The notes beneath the pieces are model-generated. The model was not told the DNA's origin and did no database searches. It saw only the letters and a program-made list of their open reading frames with translations. DNA of 64,000 nt. Source: Vigna angularis (Eukaryota > Streptophyta > Magnoliopsida > Fabales > Fabaceae). Positions 12,208-23,949 of the stretch are shown here, piece by piece; within the stretch, counting starts at the first letter, position 1; every line of letters begins with the position of its first letter. Location of the stretch: the NCBI RefSeq assembly GCF_016808095.1, contig NC_068973.1, positions 15,930,501 through 15,994,500 of the forward strand, in the 5' to 3' direction. A program made the position numbers and the translations under genes.

Positions 12208-14058
12208 CACTACAAAAAAAAGCTAGCATTAGCTACGACACAAATCTGTCAAAAACAGCTAAAATCCATCAATAATGATTGTTTATTTCAACAGATTATT
12301 GACAACCTATATCGATTAAAGCTCTGTCTGTAACAATTACCGACAGATATAGACTATCAATAATTATTGAAGGATGGTCCGTCAGTAATTATCGAAGGAT
12401 ATATGTCTTAGTAATTACTGATGGAAGCATCCATCAGTAATTACTAAGGGATATATCCCTCGGTAATTATCGAGGGATATATCCTTGGGTAAGTTCTTCA
12501 ATAATAGTTGTGGCAGATTCAAATGCAATGTTATATTGGTTATTTACCCAACCAACAACGTCGATCCAACATTGTGTCCTAATCATGTCATTGTCATCTT
12601 GACGGTCTTGTGATTGCTTAGGACATGAAACTTGCTCTGATCTAACCTGTGATAGTCTACTTGAAAAATCTTCCTGTTCAACATTATGCATAGTTGAATA
12701 TTTCAATCATTCAACTATGATACATGTAAGATAGTCAATTTTGTCTTCTATATTAGTTATATTTACATTGTTAGTTTCCAACAACTTAACTTTGTTGTCA
12801 TAGGTACATGAACATAGTCATTGTGGACTAAGGTCGGTTTTCCATGTACGAATTTGTTGAACATCAGACCATCCAACCTTCTGGTAACACAGTTGAAAGC
12901 AAACAAAATTATTTGCAAACATGGATGACTGAGTCAAATAGAGACATATACCTTGTGCCATAGATTGATGGGTATGGGTTGCAAAATGTAAAATTTCATT
13001 AAAGTTTAATTAATTAGTTTACTAACTATTTATGATTCATGATAGGTCTCACTAGCAAATGATGGTCGTCATTCTTAGACAATGCAAAATTATATGGTTT
13101 TGTTCGCTGTACAGGAGAATGAAAAATGACTTGAAAAACATGTTTCAAGGGTAAGTGTTTTTCTTTTTATGTTTCAAATTCATGTTGACCTTAAATTTTT
13201 ATGATGAATATAGTTATATTAATATTACCTTGTGTTTTCAATATAAATAGAGTTATGGGTAAACTCCGAGGTCAGCTAGTTCAAATCTTGTATCCAAAGG
13301 TTGTAAGTCATTTAAGTTTCTTGTTCATTTTCTATGTTATTGTATGATCTACATGTGTGACTATTTAGTTTGTCATTTTAGTGTAACAAGCAGCTAGATT
13401 CATGGGAATGTGGCTACTATGTCAAGTCTTGGAATAAAACCATCATTCGAGCTGGCATTACAGATGATTGGGCTGAGGTAATGATGCTTAACTTCAATAC
13501 ATTACAAATCAAATTTAGCTTTGAGCATATGCAAACATAATGAATTTTTCTTCATTTTGCAGCACTTCAAGAATACATCTCTTATACCATATGAGACAAT
13601 TAAAAAGATATGACAAGAGTGGACAACTTATCTTTTGAAGAGATGGAGTTAGGACGCATAGAATATATTATATTGTGATGTGCTAGGATCATTTTCTATT
13701 TTTTAAGTGTGACTTTATTGTAAAAATAAATTATTTTTTTTTTAAAAAAATATAAAGTAGACGTCGGTTAGTGCACGTCTAATGTCTATTGGCATCCGTC
13801 AGTGCACTAACTGACATCATCTTCATTCCAGTGTTACTTCATGGACTTACGCGCTCTTAGACGTCAGATATGGGGAAATCGAACATCTATTTTGACGTCT
13901 GTTGGGGCGATCCGACGTCTATTGACGTTTGATGAAGGATTTGACGTCCCATTGACATCTATTAAAGGATCCGACTATGTCACCCAATATGACGTCAAAA
14001 CGGGATCAAATGCCAAAAACCCAAAAGAACATACGTTAAAAGCATTTTTTTAGTAGTG
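12208..14058 (+). mobile_element. CACTA (En/Spm-like) transposon remnant
   Basis: The left end starts CACTACAAAAAAA (12208) and the right end finishes TTTTTTTAGTAGTG (14058), which form terminal inverted repeats of the CACTA superfamily. The left 280 bp hold repeated, partly palindromic GTAATTA...GGATATAT motifs. The right 300 bp hold repeated GACGTC and TGACGTC motifs, as expected of subterminal regions that bind transposase. Inside is a fragment of a Ulp1-type protease gene, a common CACTA passenger. The 3-bp flanks (TCT and CAG) do not match and the two subterminal repeat types differ, so this may be a composite of two elements or an old internally deleted one. Confidence 0.65.
13249..13649 (+). 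pseudogene. Ulp1-like (C48) cysteine protease C-terminal fragment carried by the CACTA element
   Basis: Three exon-like blocks can be read: about 13249-13300 (MGKLRGQLVQILYPK), about 13382-13478 (CNKQLDSWECGYYVKSW, then KTIIRAGITDDWAE) and about 13561-13649 (HFKNTSLIPYETIKK). They are separated by gaps with plausible GT and AG ends. ECGYYV matches the region around the catalytic cysteine of Ulp1/SENP-like proteases, which plant CACTA and Mutator elements often carry. A TGA interrupts the last block, and the catalytic His and Asp regions upstream are not recognisable. It is therefore a broken passenger gene. Confidence 0.6.
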
Positions 14059-15833
14059 CAGATACATTAATTGTATATTGATTTTCCTCTCGTCTTAATT
14101 GAATTTTTAGAAAAAAATATTAAACTACACCGTATTGATACACAGTTTTCTATAACAATTACTAACACATTTGCTTATTATTTTTTACATAATTTATTTA
14201 ATTATAACTAAACGTTCATGAGAACACATTTATTAATATTTTATTACTTAACTTACTGTATTATTTTCATGCGTATTACGTAATGTTGTTTCACACTTAC
14301 AAGAAAACTTGGGTGTTACTGTAGTGGAAAAATAAGTAAAACGTGACATGAATTTGGTTTGCCTAAATTAATTATAAATAATGAAAAGCAAAAGAGTGTT
14401 GCTCCTTGCACCTCACCTATCTCATCCTACACCTCCTGTTTTACAATTTTGTCCTTTATTTTAATTAAGTTTAATGATGATTTAACGATGTTTCAACGTC
14501 TAATAACCCTAAACTTCCTTATTTTTATAAATCCTATGTGCACCCCTTTTTCTATTCCATCACTTTCTTTACGGTTGTGGCATTTTTTTCACTTTTTTTT
14601 GTTTCACTTATTTGAGCTTACCTTCTGAAAGTGATGATATATTAGTGGTGATTTTGATCAACTTGGGGTAGTTGTGTTGTGTATGGTGTGATTCTTGGAG
14701 GAGAAAGGCGGTGAAAGAGATTCGTGCATTCGAAAGGCATCGAGGTTAGTATATAATATGCCTATACATCCTTATTCGGCATTGCAACTGCGGTTAAAGA
14801 TGCACTGGCGTTCAGACGCTGGTTATGCATTGCCGCACCTCAAAGTTCGGCAACCCTCAACCAAACTTCGAAGTGCGGTTGAGGGTAAGTGTGCCGCACT
14901 TCCAACTTCGCTTAATACTTTTATCATGTTTTTATGTTATTGTATTATGTTTGTTTAATGCGTTATATGTTTATGTTGGTGATATATTATGCTGTTTTTT
15001 TATACTATGTTTGATATATTATGTTTGGTTAATACTTAGAATACAAGCTCTCGAGATCGGGGCATGGCTCAGGAATCACCTCCTTGGAGAAACCAATTAC
15101 ATTAGAATAAAACCACGAAGTGGATAGTGCATAACTGAGAGAAAAAGTCGCGTTTGAAAGACAGATTGTTGAGAATGGTGATTCAAATATTCTTGAAAAA
15201 TTCCCAGCAACATTAATATTTGCACCCATCACATTCTTGAAAGTAATGCTACCAACAACTGGAAGTGCACTTGTGTCAATGGAAATCGGAGTATCCTATC
15301 ATGCTTATTCCCAAGTGAATATTTTCCTTCTGCATAAGAAATGAAGATACTTTTCATACTAAAAGTAATTAATATGCTTGGAACTATGCCATTTGTTTAA
15401 AGGGATTTGACAGTTGTACGAGAAGTAATGTTCTAAATTTGAAAGTTAATGCGTTGTTGAAAGAAGAAAGATAAAAAAATGAGGAAAAAAAACTGCAATT
15501 CGAAATACACTAATATTCAATCTGTGTTGGAAGTACGATAGTCGACATTGGAATTGCAGTAAGGGTAAACATGAAAATTAAACAAAAATTGGAGATGCAG
15601 GACGAAATAGATGAGTTATAGGCAAAATAGTAGTTCAAAAGAATAGGTTAGATGTCGAAGGAAAAGGATAGGAGCTAATGCACTATTGGCAATGGGCAGG
15701 AGTCCATACACCTTTAGCGAAACAAACGCTAAACATATTTATTATTTTTTCGGGCTTACATGATGTTAGAAACATCTAAAATCTGATACAATTTCTTACT
15801 TAGTTATTTTTCAGATATTGACCTGGTGGACTC
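14059..15833. other. Intergenic with transposon-like inverted repeats
   Basis: No gene is supported. Between about 14760 and 14920, short inverted and direct copies of GCGGTTGAGGG, TGCCGCACTTC and AACTTCG occur, which looks like part of a non-autonomous DNA transposon. The open frames at 14359-14628, 14695-14958 and 14825-15127 have no recognisable content. The downstream (3') flank of the alpha-mannosidase gene is also here, just below 15834. Confidence 0.3.
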
Positions 15834-18800
15834 TTAAGGCCTAAAACTGATAACAAAAGTCCGAATTTCCATGGGAGCAAGTTCTACAATTTGATTTTCT
15901 GGATTTACTGGTCCTCCCCTCCGCACCTTAGATTCTCGAGGTGACCCTTTTACTTGCCAAACCAATCTCTTCCTCTCCATTTCTGCTCTTTCTTGGTTAG
16001 CTGATAAGCTCACTTCAGTTATTTTCTTTATCTGAAACACAGAAATTGAGGCACATGAAGCACCTTAGACAAACAAACTAGCTATATAAAAAAAGGAATA
16101 TTTAGTCGTGATCTTTTTCTACCTGTTTGGAGGAAAACACCTTCTTCAGTTCTACAGTTGCCTTAACTGAAAGATGCTTGTCCTCCTCAATCTTGTATAT
16201 GACAGAGAAAGAATTCAGTGTGTTGAAAAACAAGGCTCAAAAGCAATTGAAAACAAAGAAACAAAAGAAGGATAAATTCATCTCAGATGTAATACATTAT
16301 AACCAAGTAGACAGCAGCTGAAGAGAATATACCTCGTATAAGTGTGCCAACCGAAGGAGAACTTTTTCATCACCCAGATCCTGATGAGTTCCAGAGATGG
16401 CTTAAGATTATAAGTGAACAAAAAAAGCCTTTTTTGAACAAATATTTGATGAAATGAAAGACATATGCACCTGGAGGGTTATTATTGCAACGTTATCCGG
16501 TAAGTTGTATGAGGAATCTATTCCCGAGAAGGTTGTGACATGAGATTCTCCCCGATGTGCGTCACTCTAGAAAATATGTGAAAAAATGAAGGAAATATTC
16601 ATGAGTAGGGAGTTACAGAGTTCAGCTCACTAGGAACACAATATTATCAAACACTTTCTGACAACCATTCTATAATCACCTCTGTGAAGGCTAAAAGTAA
16701 GGGTGAGTATATCTCCTGACCAAATGATCGTCGCCATCTAGCACCCTCTCCTACTGGATCAATTCTGAAATAGTATTTCCCTAGCACCTGCAAAATTTAT
16801 TGTATATCTTGAATGAGCAAGAGGGTAAAACCAGCTTATAATTAGCCAACACATGAAGAACTAAATGGAAATATTTGTAAAATTAGTTATATAAACTACT
16901 TCTGTTAAAATATTAGCTTATAACTTATTTCAACTAACTTATGTGGTAGCTTTAGTAACTTGTAAGCTCCTAGAACGGCTCACAAAACACAAAAGGGTAT
17001 ATAGATTAACTTACAGTTAACCCTGTGCATGTATTATGGATGCAAACTGTTTCATTTAGTGCCTCTGCAACACCTCTGGAATCATCCTCAAGTAACCTCC
17101 TATACAAATGAGAGAAAAGGGAAATGGTGGAGTTTGATTTGTAGAGAATATATTATGCAATGAAACGATAGGAGATTTGAGCTTTAAGCAACATCACAAA
17201 CCTATGAACCATTAGTTCCAATTGTCCATCCATGATGCTGGAGCCCCCCACAGCTCTATCTACCAAAATAGAAAACTCTTTCCTTTTATCTTTCAGGTAA
17301 ATCCCAAGGTTGATCTGAAACATGAAACTAGATTCCATTAATCAACAACTTCATGGACTGTGTCTTCATGTGTATAATGAATGTAGCATCTTCTAACACA
17401 CATGGTTCAACATAACATACTGGGTAATAATTTCCAGCAACAGGTTGATTCACTTCCAAGTGCCAGTCTTTTCTGTAGTCTCGAACCTGTAAATGTAAGT
17501 CATTATAAATTTGTAACAATTTATTAGATTAAGCTTTGATATGGAAAACCGTTGCTAGAACTAAAAACGGTCAATCTGCTTGACTTACACGCTCAATGAA
17601 ATCACGTCCATTGGAATCAGTATAGAAGGTTTTGCTGCTTGCCAAATTTGTTTTAATCTCAGTTGCAATTTCCTTGCCAACTCCATCATCAATGGGTATA
17701 GGTCCAACCTGATGTAAAGATAGCTTTATTATGACTAATGGCTCTTACACAATGAAGTTTTGAAAATCCTGGTCAAGAAATTTGGAAAAACAATTACTTA
17801 CAATAAACTCAACCTCAGCATGTTCTTTGCCCTTGTACAGTCTAGTAGTCTGTTCAATTAAGCCATGGTCAAATATTGAACTCTGAATCTTTATGATTAC
17901 GGTTTTTTTAATAACTTGAATGTGTTACAAAAACATGTTAGTTACATTTTTCTTACCACCATTAATGATTGAAAGAAGCAAGATGGTGGTAAAGTTTAAT
18001 TTTTCTTTTTATAAAAGAGAGAATGAAAACTCACCTTTTTTTTTCTCTGTGATTCCTTTCCATTTGCCAATGATACATAGGATAAGTGGGTGATGTGTGG
18101 ATAACTTATCCACGTCCCCTTTATTTCCTTTTACGCTTTATTTTCTCACTTTACAAACTTTTCATTCTTTGTTCCATTTCTAGACAATCATCTTATTTTT
18201 CATGTACTAATAATAGAATTAAATGGGAAATTATTTGAAGTCATTTTAAATTAATTAGATTTAGCTCCTTAAATATTTTATTTACTTTGTCTTATTAAAT
18301 AAACAAAAATTTAAGATTGAACTCAATTAATCAAATATAAATTTTATAAACGTTAAATCCAATCACCATTGTCAATTTATTCGCTGAATAGTCTCTTTCA
18401 AAAAACTTGTATAACCTTTCTTATAAGCGCTTTAAAGTGGTACACTTTGTCTTTTTTCTTTCTAAATTATATTATATATATATATATATATTAACAAACT
18501 ATTGGTACAAAAGTATGACTTACTTTTATAATGACTAATTTCCTTTAGGAAAATATATATTTTTTAAATAAAAATTAACTTTTTAATGGTCAAATAGATA
18601 AAAGTAATATTTCTTTTTATTTTCAAAATATTTACCAAATTATAAAAGTATAATAGTCTAAAATTTTTAATTCTATTCATCTCACACCAATGTATTATTC
18701 AGAACTCTACACATGAGTACATATTCTGTTTGTAGATTCATATGGGATTAAAATGATTATTAAATACTATATATATATATATATATATATATATTGAAAA

Positions 18801-21800
18801 ACTTAAGAAAATTTATTAGAACAAAAATAAATTATAGATAAGTCAGATATTAAATAAGGAAAAAAATTCAGATGTACCTAAACTATGCACTCACTGCACT
18901 GATCTACACCACACAGATTGATATTTTAAAGAATGAAAAAGAGTTGAAAATCCTCATCATTTCTTTATTAAAGAAAAAAGGAAAGTATCACTTACTTCTG
19001 TTGTCATTGTCCTAGGACATATATGAGAAAAGTAGGTGACATCTGACTCTGCTTATTTTTTATGTGTCTTTTTCTTACTTTCTTTCTTTCTTTTTTATAC
19101 ACATATGTAAAAAAAGTAATGTTATAGTACCTGGTATATCCATGAATCAATCTGGTGATGCACTTCATGCACAATTGGTCCCCGAAAAACTATGAGAGGA
19201 GACTGAAATTTTTCAAATGAAAACCAACAGATTTAGTTCTAGCAATTACCGCTAAATATATATTGTTAATTGAACGTAAATTTTTAAGTAGATAACTTCA
19301 CCTTCTTCCTCTTGGAATTGATGGGAAATGGTGAACCATCAGGTCTAAAAATGTATGCTCCAGATGCCTTTCAACAATTCACAACATTTAAATCAATTGC
19401 TTGACATAACTAATCATAATCCATTCAAATCTATGGATAAATAAAAAAATGTTATCACCTGAGGAACAGTTTCATCTTTATCAACTCCTTTGCCGGCGTA
19501 AAATTTATATGCCTGCTCTAGAGCTTCTTCCACCTTTTTCATTGTGAACAGAAATTTAGAATGCATGCAGTGTAAACCTTATGGAATAAACATCCTTAGA
19601 AGCACTTGCTTATTATAGTAAAGATTTTGGCAGACAAATAGGGATGTAACATCCAAATCACAAACCTTGCTTCTGCTGTTGATATATTCAGTAAGTTTCC
19701 GTTCCTTCACAGAATAAGTTAATTTCAAGTTTTCTGGACCCACTGTAATTATATCACTTTCATTCTTTGACTTGTGAACTACATGTCTGTCTGAAATAGT
19801 AGCTGCGATGCAATTGCAATTTTTCTGCTTTAGGAAAGAATAAAGTCTCCCGCAGAATTTATAGTTTGGTCTCGTATTTGCAATAATGATAGTACAATTT
19901 TCAGTAGGAGAATAACAAAGCAAGACTAACCTTCATTTTTGGCATAGGATACATAGTAAGTGCTAAAACCAAGTGGGGGAACAGTTGCTGGAAAAGCAAG
20001 CCAGTATTTGGGTTTCACAGTTGGAGACACTCCCAAGTATGCCATAGTGTGATAATTTCTTAAACCATGAAAAAAATCAGGTATTGGCACCAACTGGGAT
20101 TGGACTCTTTTCCCGCTGGAATCCCGAACACCAACGTTTTCATTGACAACCTAAGACAGATTTGATAGGCAAATAATGTGAAGCATGATTTTTCCTATGT
20201 TCAAAACATTTTTCGTTCGTGTTGGACAAGAAAAAATGTATTACAATTACAATGCTTCAACAAGAAGGCATCAATTGGCACATAAAGTATTGAACAAATG
20301 CTTATGCATGAAGCAGATAGGCTCATAGATAGGAAACTCACGGGAATCCTTATGATATCTTCTCTTTTCCATCCCAGAGGATTGTAAACAACAACCTCCT
20401 ACAGGAAGCAATGTATTAGAAAAATCTTAATCGATAAAATTCTGCGTTCTAATAAGCAACAGATTTGATGTCATCAGTCCTAACCAGGTTTTTCCCATTG
20501 GAGAAATCGACTTCTGATGCAGGACAGTAACTTATGTTCAGAAGTGGACACTGTAATGACAAGACAGAAAAGACAAATTATTCAAAACATGTTAATATTT
20601 TTTCAGCTGTTTCAAAAGTAACAACCTTTCGCTCCAACTACAGCTTTTATCTTGAAAAAGTTGCTAACAAGCATTGTGATGGTTATGAATTGTAAACTTT
20701 TGACTTAGCTCTACTGACTTAGTTTCTCGTTGTGCACAAAGAATGAACATCAAGAAGAAAGATTATCCATGTGCCTTAAGATGTTATCTGAAGACTAGTA
20801 ATTAACAGCTCACAGTTGTTGAACAGAGAACATCACTACTTGCCTGTTGAAATTTAATCTGTGGGTTCTTACATCCCGTTTTGGTTGCTCCCTCTGTCAA
20901 ACAAGCAAGTGATTCTGCAACAACTTTCTCAGCCTGAACAAAACATTGAAAAGAAAAATTATTTTTGAGATTGTAAATAATAAAGTTCTAAGAGAACAGA
21001 TATATAGACAATTTTATTACCTCTGTATAACCTATTGAAAGCCGTTTAGCATAATCATTAGCAACGTGCTGCTTTTCTGTGCCAGATACTGCATCATGAT
21101 GCTGAGCAATAGCCAAAGCTTCGGCCAATGAATCAGTGTTTGGACCTAAGGCACTCTTCCCTTTGAAATACTCCAACTGTCTTGCTGCCTGTTTCAAGAA
21201 TAAAGACCAATAAGAGGCCAATTTAGAATTTTGATAACTTTCCAAAATATTCCTATGGGATGTTAAGGTTGAATAAATTATAATGCTCCTGATCACACCA
21301 CTTTAAGAACAAAAAAAAAAGAGCTTAGTTTAGCCTCCTAGACCGTCTCAAATTTAATCAAATACTTAATTGCTTCAATTGACAATAATGAGAAGCCTTA
21401 CCAAGTAGTATCCACTTATCAGTCTGACATAACCTTTGAGAGCAGGCCTGCTTGTAAAATACCCGGTCCAATATGCATTCACACGATCTGCATACCTAAT
21501 ATATTGATGATCCAGAGATGAAATAACAAGTTAGAAGAACGAAAAGGAACGCTAATACGCAACTAAACAAGAAATTATTGCTTTTGGGTTGGCAGTGCAG
21601 CCACCAGTTTCAAAATCATGTTGTAGGGATAAGTTACAATTGCAGTTTCTTCATGAAAGAAATACAGTATATTTTGCATTTTGGAACTCACGGAAAGTAG
21701 TCATCAGTCTTGATTGGCCATGCCTCATTTGTAGCATGTTTGGCATCGGTGTATATTGATGGGGTTGAGTACAAGGCATGGACCCGACCATCCTAAATAA

Positions 21801-23895
21801 ACATGAGTCAGTTGTCTCATTAGTATGTGAAACCCCTATTGGAAATAAGCTTAGTTTGATTTAAATTCATGAGCAGATGGAAAACTAGGCAGCCTAACGA
21901 ATCATCAACAATCAAGTAAGCAGAAGAAAATTGTCAATTAAGGAAGGAGTTGAAGATAAGTAACCTGATTAACGTAGTGAATAAACTTATCCATTTGCCG
22001 AAACCAGCTCTGCGCGTATTGGTACTTGAAATCTGTCCCCATAGTCCACATGATATGATTTGTGCGCGTAATATTGGCCTGAAACAGGAATTTATAAGCA
22101 ATGTTCAATCAAATCAGTTTAAGTGAAACGGACAAACTTCTAATCATTTTCTATTTGGAGAATCTATATTTTCATTTCTCCGAATTTCGGACACTTTAAA
22201 AGTGAATTTTAAACCAAGCTAAGCAAATTGCAGAGAGAAGAACCGGTATTCCGTCTTAAGATACATTTCATACCTGTGATATTGCTGCTGCGACAAACTC
22301 GTTTACTCTTTCAGGGACATTGTAGTCGAATAAATTGACATCATCCTTCAAGGGAAAAAGAAGTTTAATTACATAGCACACTTCCTGGAAAAAAACAAAA
22401 AGGAAATTGGCCCTACAGCAGTATTTGACTTGGATTTTACCTGAACAATGGGAGAATCGTCATTTACTTCGTAGTAGAAATTACTGGGAGGTTCATAATT
22501 CTCAGGGAACGCACCAGAAAATATCTGTATCCATGAAAAATTTTAAGGATCCGTTCGTAAAAGTCTACTGGGGGAGAATGAAGTGAATCCAACAGAAGAA
22601 AAACATGGTTTTTGTTGTTATTGCCCTATGCAGAATCGATACAAGTTATAAACGTAAACTGCTTTGGGTTACTCACCTGTGATGATGAACCAAAGCTCTT
22701 AGAGCCCCGCCACACAACTTCAAGAGTTTTTTCATCTTTTCTCTTTGCTCTGTCTTGATAGTCAATCCGTGCAAAGAATAGAGAGTCAAATCCAACCTAT
22801 GCCAACAAGAGTTATGCAGCTTAAGAAAAAATTAGCAATGTACAGAAAAAAAAAAAAATCTGTTTGTAAAAATACTTCGATGTCATTTTCCCCGGCAAAA
22901 TTAATGTTACCTCTGCCCCCAACAAGTAGGCCTGAACAGCAGAATGTCCAAATGGATCAATCTGCCACCCTATTCTTGGAGTCACTCCAAATTCTTCTTT
23001 GAGAAATTGATGTCCAAGAGTTGTCTGATCAATCATGTCAATGTAATGAGTAGCAGCCTCATCATGCATACAAAAACCTCCATTTCTGCAACCCATAACC
23101 TTAGGATTTAACGTAATGTCATCGAAACTGAATGCCATTAATACATTAAAGCAGAAGAACATTCATCATGATCAATTTTCATTGACTTCCTATAATCAGA
23201 ACAAACAAATTGCTTCATTCAGTTATTAGAGGGTGTGAAGGTGGAAAAGTAGTCTGCTTGTGAATCTTTCAAATCCACACTTCCTACAGAGATAGAAGAT
23301 AAGATAAGTGAATACATGAACTCCAATTGACCAGATTTGACCAGCCCTTTGACTATGTTCCGAATATCATCACTTTGTTCTCTCCACCATCGCTGAAAAA
23401 ATGCCTGTAATACAACACGAGCAAAGAACAAGAACAAATTATAAAGGAGTAACTCAAATACAAAACACCACTTATCTTCACTGTTTTTATCGCCACTCAA
23501 TGTGAGATATCCTAACACTTACCTGCTCAACATAAATGAACTTGCGATTCTTGTCAGCCAACAATGCGGGTACCAGGGAATCGAGCACGTTCTGAACGCA
23601 TGCTCCCTGCCACAAAAGTGAAAATGAAAACATTGAATGTAACTGAGAGACAGCATGTATGTGTGGAAGTGAGATTGAGAATGACCTGAATTGAGTTGTT
23701 GGAACCAACATAATACTGATCAATAGTCTTCAACCAGCCAACATCGTCGTGAGTGTGAGGGACCAAGTGAACGTTGATCTTGGCAGGGTCAATGGTTGTC
23801 GTTGTGTTATACCTTATATACTTAGATTCTGAGGAAATGACACACCCCAACAATAGTATAACCCATAACACACACAACCCAGTAGTGTTCTCCAT
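15834..23895 (-). CDS. Alpha-mannosidase, glycoside hydrolase family 38 (lysosomal/vacuolar type)
   Basis: It hydrolyses terminal alpha-mannose from N-glycans in the vacuole or apoplast; jack bean alpha-mannosidase is the best-known plant relative. Exons (minus strand): 23686-23895, 23523-23606, 23316-23404, 22911-23085, 22677-22796, 22441-22524, 22274-22345, 21965-22078, 21692-21792, 21402-21495, 21021-21188, 20844-20933, 20485-20550, 20342-20398, 19931-20150, 19666-19802, 19459-19533, 19302-19367, 19131-19202, 17802-17849, 17589-17708, 17421-17486, 17202-17314, 17015-17099, 16680-16787, 16471-16566, 16333-16380, 16123-16191, 15834-16031. They total 3045 bp: 1014 aa plus TAA, in frame throughout. 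Residues 1-22 form a signal peptide. Zinc ligands and catalytic residues are present: H49/D51 in HTHDDVGW, nucleophile D171 in QIDPFGHS, and the HHDAVSGT block at 411-418. Intron 12 uses a GC donor. The length equals that of the family. Confidence 0.96.
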
Positions 23896-23939
23896 GGACT
23901 AAGCAAGAACAGTCTTAATTGAACTAAGGAAATTTTGTT

Positions 23940-23947
23940 TATTTATA
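23940..23947 (-). promoter_or_regulatory. Candidate TATA box of the alpha-mannosidase gene
   Basis: TATAAATA on the minus strand lies 45-52 bases upstream of the ATG at 23895. If used, transcription would start within about 20 bases of the ATG, giving a very short leader. Another start further upstream is possible. Confidence 0.35.
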
Positions 23948-23949
23948 AT

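Noticed and set aside
14296..14328. A miniature CACTA-like unit (CACTTACAAGAAAAC...GTTACTGTAGTG)
   Set aside because: Only about 33 bp between the ends, imperfect termini and no target duplication; probably coincidence or a deletion scar.
22821..23162. 113-codon minus-strand frame starting MFFCFNVLM as a separate gene
   Set aside because: It is exon 4 of the alpha-mannosidase plus unspliced intron at both sides.
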